From: Streptomyces humicola
Lineage (GTDB): Bacteria > Actinomycetota > Actinomycetes > Streptomycetales > Streptomycetaceae
Direction: 5' to 3'
Length of the DNA: 64,000 nucleotides
Assembly: GCF_024436035.1 (NCBI RefSeq)
Contig: NZ_JANFNG010000005.1
Coordinates: 1-64,000, forward strand
The position numbers and the translations under genes were made by a program. The notes under the pieces are model-generated. The model searched no databases. It worked only from the letters and a program-made list of their open reading frames with translations, and was not told the DNA's origin. Positions 18,471 to 26,639 of this stretch are shown piece after piece (positions within the stretch are counted from its first letter, which is position 1; each line of letters opens with the position of its first letter).

Positions 18471-19700
18471 TCATCGGGCAGGTTCTGGAGCGAGGCGTAC
18501 GGGAAGCGCGCTCATGCCGCGCATGACGATGTTGCTGCGCCACGGGAGTTGCTCGTACGCCCTGTCCACCTGCAAGGTGGGGTAGCGGGAGATCAGGGTG
18601 GTCAGGGCTGTGGCGGCCTCGAGCCGTCCCAGTGCGTGGCCCAGGCAGTGGTGGGCGCCGTGTCCGAATGACAGGTGCGCGCTGGGCGGGCGGGTGATGT
18701 CGAGATGGTCGGGGTCGCTCACGTGCCCGGTGTCGCGGTTTGCCGCCGCGAAAACGATCAGCAGGGGTTCGCCCGGGCCGATCAAGGCGCCATCCGCTTC
18801 GACCGGTTCGGTGGCGAAGCGCCACGTGGCGGACTTGACTGATCCCTCGTAGCGGAGCATTTCTTCTACTGCCGCATCGATCAGGGACAGGTTGCCGCAC
18901 AGCAGGTTCCACTGGTCGGGGTGCTGCCGCAGAGCGGCAATGGCATTGGCGATGAAATAGCTCGTGCTCTCATGTCCGGCGAAGAACAGCTGAAAGAGCA
19001 GGGAGTTCAGCTCTCCGTCGGTGATCTCTTGGTCGGCGTGTGCCTGGAGCAGCAGCCGCATCAGCCCGTCTGCGCGCAGCACCTCGGGGTGGTCCCTCAC
19101 CTCGGCGAAGTAGGCAGCGAGCGATGCGATCACGCCCTTGAAGGATTCGTCGTCTTCGGCGTCGCCCCGCACCACAAGCCATCCCAGCTGATGGAACACA
19201 TCGACGCCTGCAGGCGGTAACCCGAGCAGGTCGCAGAGGACTCGGACGGTCAGGGGCAGGGCGTACTCGGTCAGCAGATCAGCCGTGGTACGGCCGGCAA
19301 GGGCGTCCAGCAGTTCGCAGGCGATCTCCTCGACCTTGGGGCGCAGCGCGTTGATCTTCCGGGCGGTCAGTGCCCGTGAGGTGATCTTGCGCATGCGGGT
19401 GTGGTCCGGCGGATCGGTCGACAGCAGGTGGCGGCCGGCCAGCGACTGCTTCTCCTCGGTCGCCAAGGCCTGAAGCTTCTCCCGCATCTCGCACGTTGTC
19501 GAGGCCGGGTCGATGCTCAGTCGGGGGTCGGCCAGCAGCCGTCGGGCAGTCTCGTGTCCGCATACGACCCAGGTCGTCAATCCGTCGGCCACCGGCAACC
19601 GGTGGACGGGACCGCGGTCCAGCAGCAGCCGGTACGCCTGGTACGGGAGGGCAGCGTGCTGAGGAGCGAAAGGCTGCATGGATACGTCGGGCGGAGGCAT
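18471..19700 (-). CDS. Cytochrome P450
   Basis: A 409-residue bacterial class-I P450. The oxygen-binding I-helix reads FFAGHEST, the K-helix ExxR is EEMLR, and the haem loop is FGHGAHHCLGHALGRLE with the axial Cys intact. ATG 19700 (MPPPDVSMQPF) is preceded by GGGAGA; a longer in-frame start at 19784 lacks one. The partner ferredoxin and reductase are not in the window. It is transcribed away from the precursor-peptide gene, in tandem with the methyltransferase, and most likely oxidises the peptide before methylation. Confidence 0.88.
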   Translation of the reverse strand: MPPPDVSMQPFAPQHAALPYQAYRLLLDRGPVHRLPVADGLTTWVVCGHETARRLLADPRLSIDPASTTCEMREKLQALATEEKQSLAGRHLLSTDPPDHTRMRKITSRALTARKINALRPKVEEIACELLDALAGRTTADLLTEYALPLTVRVLCDLLGLPPAGVDVFHQLGWLVVRGDAEDDESFKGVIASLAAYFAEVRDHPEVLRADGLMRLLLQAHADQEITDGELNSLLFQLFFAGHESTSYFIANAIAALRQHPDQWNLLCGNLSLIDAAVEEMLRYEGSVKSATWRFATEPVEADGALIGPGEPLLIVFAAANRDTGHVSDPDHLDITRPPSAHLSFGHGAHHCLGHALGRLEAATALTTLISRYPTLQVDRAYEQLPWRSNIVMRGMSALPVRLAPEPAR

Positions 19701-19938
19701 GGGCGTCTCCCGAGGTGAGGTGGTGTCGGACGGGATGAGTGTTCGTCTATCACCGTCCATGCGCAGCCTGCCGACGATTCGCACATGTTGTTCGGACTGC
19801 TTGAGTGCGCTGCGCCCCGGCGTGGAAAGTCGACTCCGGGGTTCTCAGAAGCCGTGTGACAGGGACGGATTGCTCCCCCTTCCACACCGCTACCCCATAC
19901 GTATCCGATCCATCAATGCAGGAAGGAGGTGCACCGAC

Positions 19939-20073
19939 ATGAAGCTGAGCGCTGAGACCACGGTTGAGCACCGCAACACCACGGCGCAGGTCACCCTCAA
20001 CGACGGGCGTGACGAGGCGATCGTGATTCCGGGTACGTCGTGCTGCTCTGCAGCCGTCGCCAGCAAGCGCTGA
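19939..20073 (+). CDS. TOMM/LAP precursor peptide
   Basis: A 44-residue peptide with a very strong ribosome site (GGAAGGAGGTG at 19921-19931). Residues 1-32 look like a leader (MKLSAETTVEHRNTTAQVTL, then acidic NDGRDEA and IVIPG). Residues 33-44 are TSCCSAAVASKR: five adjacent residues T33-S34-C35-C36-S37 that a YcaO cyclodehydratase could convert to azol(in)es, plus S42. The VIPG before the core resembles the VAPG that precedes the processed part of streptolysin-S-type precursors. It heads the plus-strand operon SagB, leader-binding protein, YcaO, CPBP protease. Being short and Cys-Cys-containing, directly before these genes, it is the only plausible substrate. No near-identical known precursor comes to mind. 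Confidence 0.85.
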   Translation: MKLSAETTVEHRNTTAQVTLNDGRDEAIVIPGTSCCSAAVASKR

Positions 20074-20089
20074 CCGGAAGATCCACAAA

Positions 20090-20120
20090 GCCGGGCAGGC
20101 AGCCTTATTGCCTGCCCGGC
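20090..20120 (+). terminator. Strong hairpin between precursor and SagB genes
   Basis: GCCGGGCAGGCA (20090-20101) pairs perfectly with TGCCTGCCCGGC (20109-20120) around a 7-nt loop. No U-run follows. It starts 17 nt after the precursor stop, so it probably acts as a partial terminator or mRNA 3' stabiliser that gives more precursor than enzyme. Confidence 0.7.
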
Positions 20121-20162
20121 GTCCCAATCCCCCTGCTCGACAATTGAAAGGGATGAAGCCGC

Positions 20163-21086
20163 GTGGACACCAGCCCGACGCTGGCCGCTTCCGACATACA
20201 AGACGCGCTGGTCACCACGGAGACCCGCGAAGTCACCCCGTCACTGCTCAACGTCGGACTGCGCACCCACCCCTTGCGTTTCGACAACAACGCCACGACC
20301 GTGCCCCGGCCGGCCGAGGAATTCCTGGTCGCCAGCCGCAACCTGCGACACGACCGGGAGACGCAGGCGTCGGTCGCCCACTACTTCACCGACCCCGTCA
20401 GCATTGCCCTCGCGCATGCTTCCACCGTCCCCAACGATGGGTCGGGTCGCATTCCTCTCCCCCGGCACCATGCACCGACCCTGACGTTGGCCGAAGCCAT
20501 CGCCGCCCGCCGCTCCGTGCGCGCGTTCGCCTCCACTCCCCTGCCACTGCATCAACTTGCCGCCGTTCTGCGCTACGCAGACTCCGAGACAGCGGAGGTC
20601 AACGTCGGGCTGGAGGATGGCCGCAGTACCGGGTTACGGCTGCGAACTGCACCCAGCGCCGGCGGCCTGTACCCCATCGAGGTGTGGATCGCCGCCCGCA
20701 CTGTCGCGGGCCTGGCCACCGGGGCGTACCGATACTTGCCGGGTCACGACTCGCTGGAGACCTGGGCACAAGCCGATGCCGTCGAGGATCTGTCGGCAAC
20801 CTGCGGCGAGGTATCCGGCGAAGATCTCGTCGGACAGGCTGCGGCCGTGCTGCTGTTGGTGGCCAATCCGTGGCGGTCGATGCGCAAGTACGGACCACGC
20901 GGGCTTCGCTTCGTCCTCCATGAGGCGGGTTCCATCTCCCAGAACATCCATCTGGCGGCCACCGCCACCGGGATCGGCAGCCTGGACTACTCCGGCTTCT
21001 TCGATGACGAGACTCACCAAGCACTGGGTATCGACGGCCTGTTTCGCACCGTAGTGCACATGGTGCTTCTCGGCCTGCCTGCCTAG
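20163..21086 (+). CDS. SagB/ThcOx-type azoline dehydrogenase
   Basis: A 307-residue FMN-dependent nitroreductase-fold enzyme of the SagB group, which oxidises thiazolines and oxazolines to aromatic azoles. Signature pieces are AIAARRSVRAFA (FMN-binding Arg/Ser), TAPSAGGLYPIEVWI (SagB signature) and the C-terminal HEAGSISQNIHLAATATGIGS. GTG 20163 has AAAGGGA upstream. It is the second gene of the operon; its presence implies that the mature product carries true azoles rather than azolines only. Confidence 0.88.
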   Translation: MDTSPTLAASDIQDALVTTETREVTPSLLNVGLRTHPLRFDNNATTVPRPAEEFLVASRNLRHDRETQASVAHYFTDPVSIALAHASTVPNDGSGRIPLPRHHAPTLTLAEAIAARRSVRAFASTPLPLHQLAAVLRYADSETAEVNVGLEDGRSTGLRLRTAPSAGGLYPIEVWIAARTVAGLATGAYRYLPGHDSLETWAQADAVEDLSATCGEVSGEDLVGQAAAVLLLVANPWRSMRKYGPRGLRFVLHEAGSISQNIHLAATATGIGSLDYSGFFDDETHQALGIDGLFRTVVHMVLLGLPA

Positions 21087-21126
21087 CCCATCCCCCCTCT
21101 TACCGGCATTTCCAGGGAGCGAATTG

Positions 21127-22161
21127 ATGCCAGGAACCGAAGCACGGTTGAAGCGTTCCATCATTGTGGTCGGGCACAGCCCCGATGTCGTCGAGCTACG
21201 CGTCGGTGTATGGAGTACCCGCTCGTACACCGTCACGGATGACTCCGGAAAAGGAAAACTGCTGGACATCGTGAGCGGTCTGGACGGCAGCCAGAGCCAC
21301 AAGGACCTGGCGCGTGCCCATGGCGTGCCGCGTGCGACGGTGGAAGCAGTCGTCGATCACCTGCGGACCCTCGACGCGATCGAGTGGGGTCCTACCAGCG
21401 CCGTCGATGCCTACCTCGACCAGATGCGCCCCCTCAAAGTGGACGACGGGTCCACCGGACGCCCCGAGCGCGCCGTACTCCTCGGCGACCCGCAGTTGAC
21501 CACTGTCGTCGCCGACCTGCTGTCCGAACTCGACCAGGCCAAGACCGAAGTCCTTGCCCCTGACAGCCCTATAGCCAAGATCCTCGCCACGCCGGATCTC
21601 GCCGACGTGCACGACGGACTGCGACTGGCCCGACTGGTCGATGCATTCGCCGAATTGCGCGGTGCCTACGTCGTCCTCGCTCAGGAAACCGTCAACCCCG
21701 CCCAAGCGACCTTGTTCAACCGGGTAGCGCTGGAAGCCGGCATCACGTGGACCCACGCCGCTGTCGACGGCCCGTTCCTGCTGGTCGGCCCCACGATCGT
21801 GCCCGGCTCCTCACCCTGCTACCAATGCTTCGAGACCAGAGTCGCGATGAACCTGCGAAGCAACGACAGCTACGTCCGCTACAAGCACGCCCTTGCTCAA
21901 GGAGTGGTGAAAGCCGGCAGCCCACCCCTGCTCAGCGCCCTGCGCGCCACCCTTGCCGGGCACACCGCACTGGAGGCAGTCAACTACCTCACCTGCGGCT
22001 CCACGTTCACCATCGGCAAGGTACTCGGCATCTACCTCCCCACCATGGAGATCTCGCACAGCGAGGTGCTGCGTCTGCCCGGCTGCCCGTCCTGCGGATC
22101 GCTGCGCGGACGCGACGATGCCAGCCTGTACTTCGACGCGAGGGCGTGGCTCGATGCCTGA
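21127..22161 (+). CDS. TOMM leader-binding cyclodehydratase partner (C protein, E1-like)
   Basis: A 344-residue protein matching the 'TOMM precursor leader peptide-binding' group. The N-terminal about 90 residues form a winged-helix leader-recognition element, and the rest is a ThiF/E1-like fold without the adenylating residues. Two zinc-binding pairs are visible, CYQC near residue 237 and CPSC near residue 324, as expected for this family. ATG 21127 has GGGAGCG upstream. It docks the precursor leader and activates the YcaO enzyme. It overlaps the YcaO gene by 8 nt, so the two proteins are probably made in equal amounts. Confidence 0.87.
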   Translation: MPGTEARLKRSIIVVGHSPDVVELRVGVWSTRSYTVTDDSGKGKLLDIVSGLDGSQSHKDLARAHGVPRATVEAVVDHLRTLDAIEWGPTSAVDAYLDQMRPLKVDDGSTGRPERAVLLGDPQLTTVVADLLSELDQAKTEVLAPDSPIAKILATPDLADVHDGLRLARLVDAFAELRGAYVVLAQETVNPAQATLFNRVALEAGITWTHAAVDGPFLLVGPTIVPGSSPCYQCFETRVAMNLRSNDSYVRYKHALAQGVVKAGSPPLLSALRATLAGHTALEAVNYLTCGSTFTIGKVLGIYLPTMEISHSEVLRLPGCPSCGSLRGRDDASLYFDARAWLDA

Positions 22162-23500
22162 GACCGCACTGGACCTGCGCCTGGGACGCGACGATGCCGA
22201 GCGCGCACAGTCGCTGCAACGCAGAATGCACAGCCGGCTGTGCGGGCTGATCCCCTCGATGGGCGGGCTGAACAAGCCGCTGCGTTCGCCCCGCATGTTC
22301 GTCGAAGGCGCCGAGCTGACCGGCGTGCATCTGTGGAGCGGCCAGCCGGCGCCCAAACCCGGCTTTTACCACATCGGCGGCTACGGTTTCCTGCCGTTCG
22401 AAAGCCGTATCCGGGTGCTCGGCGAGACCCTGGAACGCTATGCAGGGCACGCCGCAGTGGCAGAGGAACGCTTCCCCGTCACCATGGCCAGCCAGGCCGA
22501 ACTGGCAGAACAGGGAGAACCGGTCATCGCCGAAGATCGCCTGCGTCTCTTCGATGCCGCCCAGTTGGCCCGCGATGGCTTTCCGTACCAGCGGTTCGAC
22601 CCACACACCCCCATCGGCTGGGTGAAGCTGCCGTCCCTGACGGACAGCAGCGAGGCATGGGTTCCAGCGCAGATGTTCCTTCTCGGCTACGTGCCTGCCC
22701 CCGGTGAACCGCACCTGGTCTCGGCGGTGACCACCGGGACGGCCGCTCACACCAGCCCCGATGCGGCACTGCGCGGCGCTCTGTTCGAACTGGTACAGAT
22801 CGATACCGCCATCGGGCACTGGTTCGGCACCACCGACAGCGTCCTTATCGAGCCCGACAGCCGCCTGACGGCATTGCAGGCTTTCCTCGCCCGCCACTAC
22901 ACGGGACTGGTCAAGCCGGAGTTCCACTACCTGCCCAACCCGGATCTCCCCGGTTTCACCGTGGCCTGTCTGCTGCGCAACCCGAAGGGCGCGCTTCCGG
23001 CACTGTGCGCAGGACTGGGAAGCGGAGCCAGCCTGGAGCGAGCCGTCTACCGGGCGCTGCTCGAGACCGTGGGCGTGCACGCCCTCGCCTCCTGGACATT
23101 GCTGGAAGAAGGCGAGGCGACACCAGGGCCCGACCGGCTCTCGGGCATGTTCGATCTGGAGTCGAATGTCGGCTACTACGCCACCCGCGAGGGCGCAGCG
23201 GTGGTGGAAGAGCGGTTCTCCCGGCACGAGTGCAAACCAGCCGGCGAACTCCCTCCCGACGACACCCGCTCCGGACGGCAGGTGGCCCGAAGCGTGGTGG
23301 AGGCGTTCCGGTCGACGGGCAAGACCCTGTACTGGGCAGACCTGACCAGCTGCGACATCCGCGACCTGGGCTTCACCGTGATGCGCGTGTGGTCCCCGGA
23401 CACCCTGAGCCTGCCGCTGCCCAGCGCACCCGCCGCCGCCCACCGCAGATTCGCAGACCACGGCGGGTTCACCAACCCCCAACCGCACCCCTACCCGTGA
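22154..23500 (+). CDS. YcaO-domain azoline-forming cyclodehydratase
   Basis: A 448-residue YcaO enzyme that uses ATP to activate amide bonds and cyclise Cys, Ser or Thr side chains. Visible landmarks are the E-rich ATP site (FESRIRVLGETLERYAGHAA near residue 80), SPDAALRGALFELVQIDTAI (Mg/ATP-binding helix) and SLERAVYRALLETV. The C-terminus ends NPQPHPYP, the PxPxP tail known to be needed for activity in TOMM YcaO proteins. It starts inside the 3' end of the leader-binding gene and ends one nucleotide before the CPBP gene. It is intact and of full length. Confidence 0.9.
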   Translation: MPETALDLRLGRDDAERAQSLQRRMHSRLCGLIPSMGGLNKPLRSPRMFVEGAELTGVHLWSGQPAPKPGFYHIGGYGFLPFESRIRVLGETLERYAGHAAVAEERFPVTMASQAELAEQGEPVIAEDRLRLFDAAQLARDGFPYQRFDPHTPIGWVKLPSLTDSSEAWVPAQMFLLGYVPAPGEPHLVSAVTTGTAAHTSPDAALRGALFELVQIDTAIGHWFGTTDSVLIEPDSRLTALQAFLARHYTGLVKPEFHYLPNPDLPGFTVACLLRNPKGALPALCAGLGSGASLERAVYRALLETVGVHALASWTLLEEGEATPGPDRLSGMFDLESNVGYYATREGAAVVEERFSRHECKPAGELPPDDTRSGRQVARSVVEAFRSTGKTLYWADLTSCDIRDLGFTVMRVWSPDTLSLPLPSAPAAAHRRFADHGGFTNPQPHPYP

Positions 23501-23501
23501 C

Positions 23502-24272
23502 ATGCGCTACTACCTGATCGGCATTCTGCTGCTGGGCGGCTTGGCGCCCATGTGGCTCGCCTCCCATCTGCACGGCCGATGGATCGAACCCATACGGCCC
23601 CGGGTCCCCACTCTCGCCCCGTACCTGGTGATCATGGCCGGGCTGGTGGGCATCGGCCTGGCAGTGGATGGGCCTCACCTGTTCGCCGACGGCCGCTGGC
23701 CCGGGCTGGCCGTGTCCCCTCTCCTCGGCTACGTGATCTCACGCCTCTCCTGGCGGGCCGATCGGTGGATCTTGACCCGGCTGACCCGGCGAGGCGAGCA
23801 CACCCCGCCCCCCGCCCGTCTCCGTCCAGCGCGTGGGACGGTGCGGCCGGTCGGGATCGCGGCTGACAAAGGCACCCTGGACGGGCCGGCACCGGGGCAG
23901 GCCACAGGGAGGTGGACGCGCCTGGAACGGACACGCGATACGCACCTGGGACCAGCGTGGCTTATCGGCGGAGCGGTGCTGGAGGAACTCCTCTACCGAG
24001 GCGCTTGGGGACGCCTCGCCCTCGACGCAGCTCTGCTGTCGGCCACCATCGCTCTGCTGACAGTGGCGACACTCGCCTTCACGGTGCTGCACCTGCCGTT
24101 CGGATGGGCTCATGTGGTGGCCAAGCTCCCGCTGTCACTGGCCGCGCTCGCCGCCACGCTGATCAGCGGCAGCATCCTCGCGGCAGCCATCGGGCATGCG
24201 TGGTTCAACCTGCGGGTCTGGAAGCACTACCGCTCCGTCTTCGGCGGTCAGAAGAGGAGGACCGGCCGATGA
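23502..24272 (+). CDS. CPBP-family intramembrane metalloprotease
   Basis: A 256-residue membrane protein of the CPBP (CaaX protease and bacteriocin-processing) family. Catalytic motif EELLYRG (EExxxR) is near residue 160, HLPFGWAH near 190 and GHAWFN near 228, so all three zinc/catalytic blocks are present, with hydrophobic segments on both sides. SagE-like members remove the leader of streptolysin-S-type peptides or give self-immunity; here cleavage after IVIPG is the natural guess. The central region (residues about 95-145) is a proline/arginine-rich linker of unusual length. Confidence 0.83.
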   Translation: MRYYLIGILLLGGLAPMWLASHLHGRWIEPIRPRVPTLAPYLVIMAGLVGIGLAVDGPHLFADGRWPGLAVSPLLGYVISRLSWRADRWILTRLTRRGEHTPPPARLRPARGTVRPVGIAADKGTLDGPAPGQATGRWTRLERTRDTHLGPAWLIGGAVLEELLYRGAWGRLALDAALLSATIALLTVATLAFTVLHLPFGWAHVVAKLPLSLAALAATLISGSILAAAIGHAWFNLRVWKHYRSVFGGQKRRTGR

Positions 24273-24745
24273 GCACACTGCTGATGCTCCCGCTGGGAGC
24301 CGCCGTCGGCGCGGCGGAGTTCGCCACCTGCGGACTCCTGGCAGCCATCACCCGCAGTGCGGTGCGCAAGACCCCCATCAGCGGGGACGCGTGGACCGCC
24401 GTCACGCGCAGCCCGCTGTGGCGGCCGTGGCGTCAGCTGGCAGCCCGAGTCCCCTGGCCGGCCGCGGTGTGCTCGTTCGCTGCCGCCGCGCTGGTACAGG
24501 AGGCGGTACTCCGGTCCGCGGCGTTCGCCGTCGTCCCCGGCGGACGAGCGGTCCGCATCGTGGTGTCCGTCATCGTGCAGCTCGTCGCGACCATCGTCCC
24601 GGTGCGCGGTGCGCAGGACCGGTCAGTGGCCGCCGTGCTGGCTGTCGTGAACGGGACGGCGCATGCGCTGCTGTACGCCGCAGTGCCGGTCGTGTGGCCG
24701 CTGGTCGCCGCAGGAACCGTATTCACCTCGCTGGCCGTGCTGTAA
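24269..24745 (+). CDS. Small membrane protein, degenerate CPBP-like
   Basis: A 158-residue hydrophobic protein with about four membrane segments. Its ATG overlaps the stop of the CPBP gene (ATGA). Residues VQEAVLRSAAF resemble the CPBP active-site helix but have QE in place of EE, and an HALLY segment follows where family members carry a second His block. It may be a catalytically crippled CPBP homologue acting as immunity protein or as a partner of the true protease; no firm family assignment is possible. Confidence 0.6.
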   Translation: MSTLLMLPLGAAVGAAEFATCGLLAAITRSAVRKTPISGDAWTAVTRSPLWRPWRQLAARVPWPAAVCSFAAAALVQEAVLRSAAFAVVPGGRAVRIVVSVIVQLVATIVPVRGAQDRSVAAVLAVVNGTAHALLYAAVPVVWPLVAAGTVFTSLAVL

Positions 24746-24773
24746 CCCCAACCCATCGCAGGAGGTACCTGTC

Positions 24774-25838
24774 GTGAAACACGGAATATCGCTGCTCCCG
24801 GACTGCAGTCCCCAGCAACGTACAGCCCGCGAGTACTTCGTTGACGCCCTGCGCGCCTGCGAACTGGCCGACCGGCTCGGCTTCGACTACGTGAAAATGA
24901 CCGAGCACTACTTGCGTGACTACGGCGGCTACTGCCCCAGCCCACTCGGATTCCTCACCGCCGCCTCCGCCCGCACCTCCCGCATCCGGCTGATGACCGG
25001 CGGCATCCAGGCATCCTTCCACCACCCCGTCCAACTCGCCGCGGAAACATCCCAGCTGGATGCCATCAGCGGCGGTCGCCTCGAGGTCGGATTCGCACGA
25101 GCCTGGCTGCCTTACGAGTTCGAAGTGTTCGGCATCGACCTCGACGACAGCCGCGAGAGGTTCACCACCACGATCGAAGCCGTCCTCAAGCTGTGGACCG
25201 AGACCTCCGCCACCGAGGACACCCCGTTCTTCCGCTACACCGACGCCACCTCGCTGCCCCCAGTGACGCAGACACCGCACCCACCGGTATGGGTCGCCGC
25301 CGTCCGCTCCCGCGAGAGCTTCGCATGGATCGGCCACCAAGGACTGTCCCTGCTCATCGCCTCGCCCCCGAAGGAAGACGAACTACCCCGCATGCGCGAG
25401 ATGGTGGAGGTGTACCGGGAGACGTTCGAGGAAGAGCACGGCGCATCGGGACACCGGCCAAGGGTCGGGCTGAGCGTGCCGCTGTACGTGGCGGACACCG
25501 ACGCCGAGGCATCCCGGAACGCCGAACCGCTGCTCCGCGAATACCTGCGGGTCTGGGGAGAAGCAGCCGCATCGTGGACCGGCGTGACCTCCAGCGCATA
25601 CCCGGGCTACTCGACGCCAGGTAAGACGTTCCTCGCTGCAGCGCGCGCCGATGTGCTGTCCACCGCGACGGGCGTCGTGGGCAGCCCCGGCACCGTGATC
25701 GACAAGATCGCCACACTGCGGGACCAGTTGTGCCTGGACACGATGCTCTGGCAGATCGACTACGGGGGGCAGGACTGGCCGTCGATGGAACGCAACATCA
25801 CCCTTTTCGCCCGGGAGGTCATGCCGAAGATCTCGTAA
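24774..25838 (+). CDS. LLM-class (luciferase-like) flavin-dependent monooxygenase
   Basis: A 354-residue TIM-barrel flavoenzyme. It begins VKHGISLLPDC with AGGAGGT at good spacing before GTG 24774. DYVKMTEHYLRDYGGYCPSP near residue 40 and LDAISGGRLEVGFARAWLPY near residue 100 are hallmarks of the luciferase-like group, and PPVWVAAVRS follows. It resembles the MupA/Atu3671-type subset seen in natural-product clusters. As the last enzyme of the operon it is a likely tailoring oxygenase, for example oxidising the new N-terminus released by leader removal, as flavoenzymes do in azolemycin-type pathways. That role is inferred from context only. Confidence 0.85.
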   Translation: MKHGISLLPDCSPQQRTAREYFVDALRACELADRLGFDYVKMTEHYLRDYGGYCPSPLGFLTAASARTSRIRLMTGGIQASFHHPVQLAAETSQLDAISGGRLEVGFARAWLPYEFEVFGIDLDDSRERFTTTIEAVLKLWTETSATEDTPFFRYTDATSLPPVTQTPHPPVWVAAVRSRESFAWIGHQGLSLLIASPPKEDELPRMREMVEVYRETFEEEHGASGHRPRVGLSVPLYVADTDAEASRNAEPLLREYLRVWGEAAASWTGVTSSAYPGYSTPGKTFLAAARADVLSTATGVVGSPGTVIDKIATLRDQLCLDTMLWQIDYGGQDWPSMERNITLFAREVMPKIS

Positions 25839-25854
25839 GGCTGGCCAGCACAGT

Positions 25855-25871
25855 ATCTAACGATGTTAGAT
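25855..25871. promoter_or_regulatory. TetR operator palindrome upstream of the TetR gene
   Basis: ATCTAAC-GAT-GTTAGAT is a perfect 7-3-7 inverted repeat, 39 nt before the ATG at 25911. It shares the CTAAC-N3-GTTAG core with 17342-17354. Confidence 0.7.
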
Positions 25872-25910
25872 GGTCATGGCGGCCAGATACGAGGCGGAAG
25901 GCGAGCACGG

Positions 25911-26612
25911 ATGGCGAGACAACGCAATGCCACACGGACCAACCGGGAACCCGTGACGGTCGAACGGATCGCCAACGCCGCCTTCGAACTCGTCGAGCAA
26001 GACGGCCTGGACGCACTCACGATGCGCAAACTCGCCGACCGTCTCGGTATCCAGGCCGCCACACTGTACTGGCACGTACGGGATAAACACGACCTGATCG
26101 ACCTGCTCGCTGAGGAGTTGTTCGCCCGGTTCCCCCTCGACGACCTGCCCCCCGACGACAACGAGACAGAAAGCCTCTACACCTTCGGTCAGGCATTCCG
26201 CCACTACCTGCTGGAGCGGCGCGATGCGGCCCGGATCCTCTCGAATCGCTTCGTCATCGGACCACACATGCTCGCCATCCTGGAACGGCTCCTGGGATGG
26301 CTACGCGCCGCCGACCTCGACGAGCGGCGAAGCGCCCAGGCACTGATCGCGATCATGGCCTACATCCACGGATTCGTCCTCTGGGAAATCACACCTATGT
26401 CGGGGCCTGTCGCACGCGGAGAACCGTTCCCCGACTACCTCGCCGACGTACGCAACGAACTGGAACAGCTCTCCACGAGCGAGTTCCCCCACACCGTAGC
26501 CCTCGCCGGATACCTGACCGAGCAGGGCAACGACGAGCGGTTCAGCTTCGGGCTCCGGAGCCTTCTCAACGGGATGGCCCAAGGAGCACCCGAAGCCACG
26601 GACGCTTCCTGA
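25911..26612 (+). CDS. TetR-family regulator of the RiPP cluster
   Basis: A 233-residue repressor. The N-terminal helix-turn-helix is seen as FELVEQDGLDALTMRKLADR then LGIQAATLYWHVRDKHDLID (residues about 22-60). The C-terminal ligand domain resembles the TetR_C class typical of tetracycline-type repressors, which sense efflux substrates. I chose ATG 25911 (MARQRNATR) because it has GGAAGGCGAG upstream and begins the usual HTH spacing; an in-frame start at 25863 would lie inside the operator palindrome. It likely represses itself and, through the matching palindrome at 17342, the MFS exporter. Confidence 0.85.
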   Translation: MARQRNATRTNREPVTVERIANAAFELVEQDGLDALTMRKLADRLGIQAATLYWHVRDKHDLIDLLAEELFARFPLDDLPPDDNETESLYTFGQAFRHYLLERRDAARILSNRFVIGPHMLAILERLLGWLRAADLDERRSAQALIAIMAYIHGFVLWEITPMSGPVARGEPFPDYLADVRNELEQLSTSEFPHTVALAGYLTEQGNDERFSFGLRSLLNGMAQGAPEATDAS

Positions 26613-26639
26613 GGTCTGGCATCACTCCCGGGCCTCGCC

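Noticed and set aside
22007..23503. 498-residue minus-strand open frame over the YcaO gene
   Set aside because: Mirror frame of a well-recognised gene; no motif, atypical composition.
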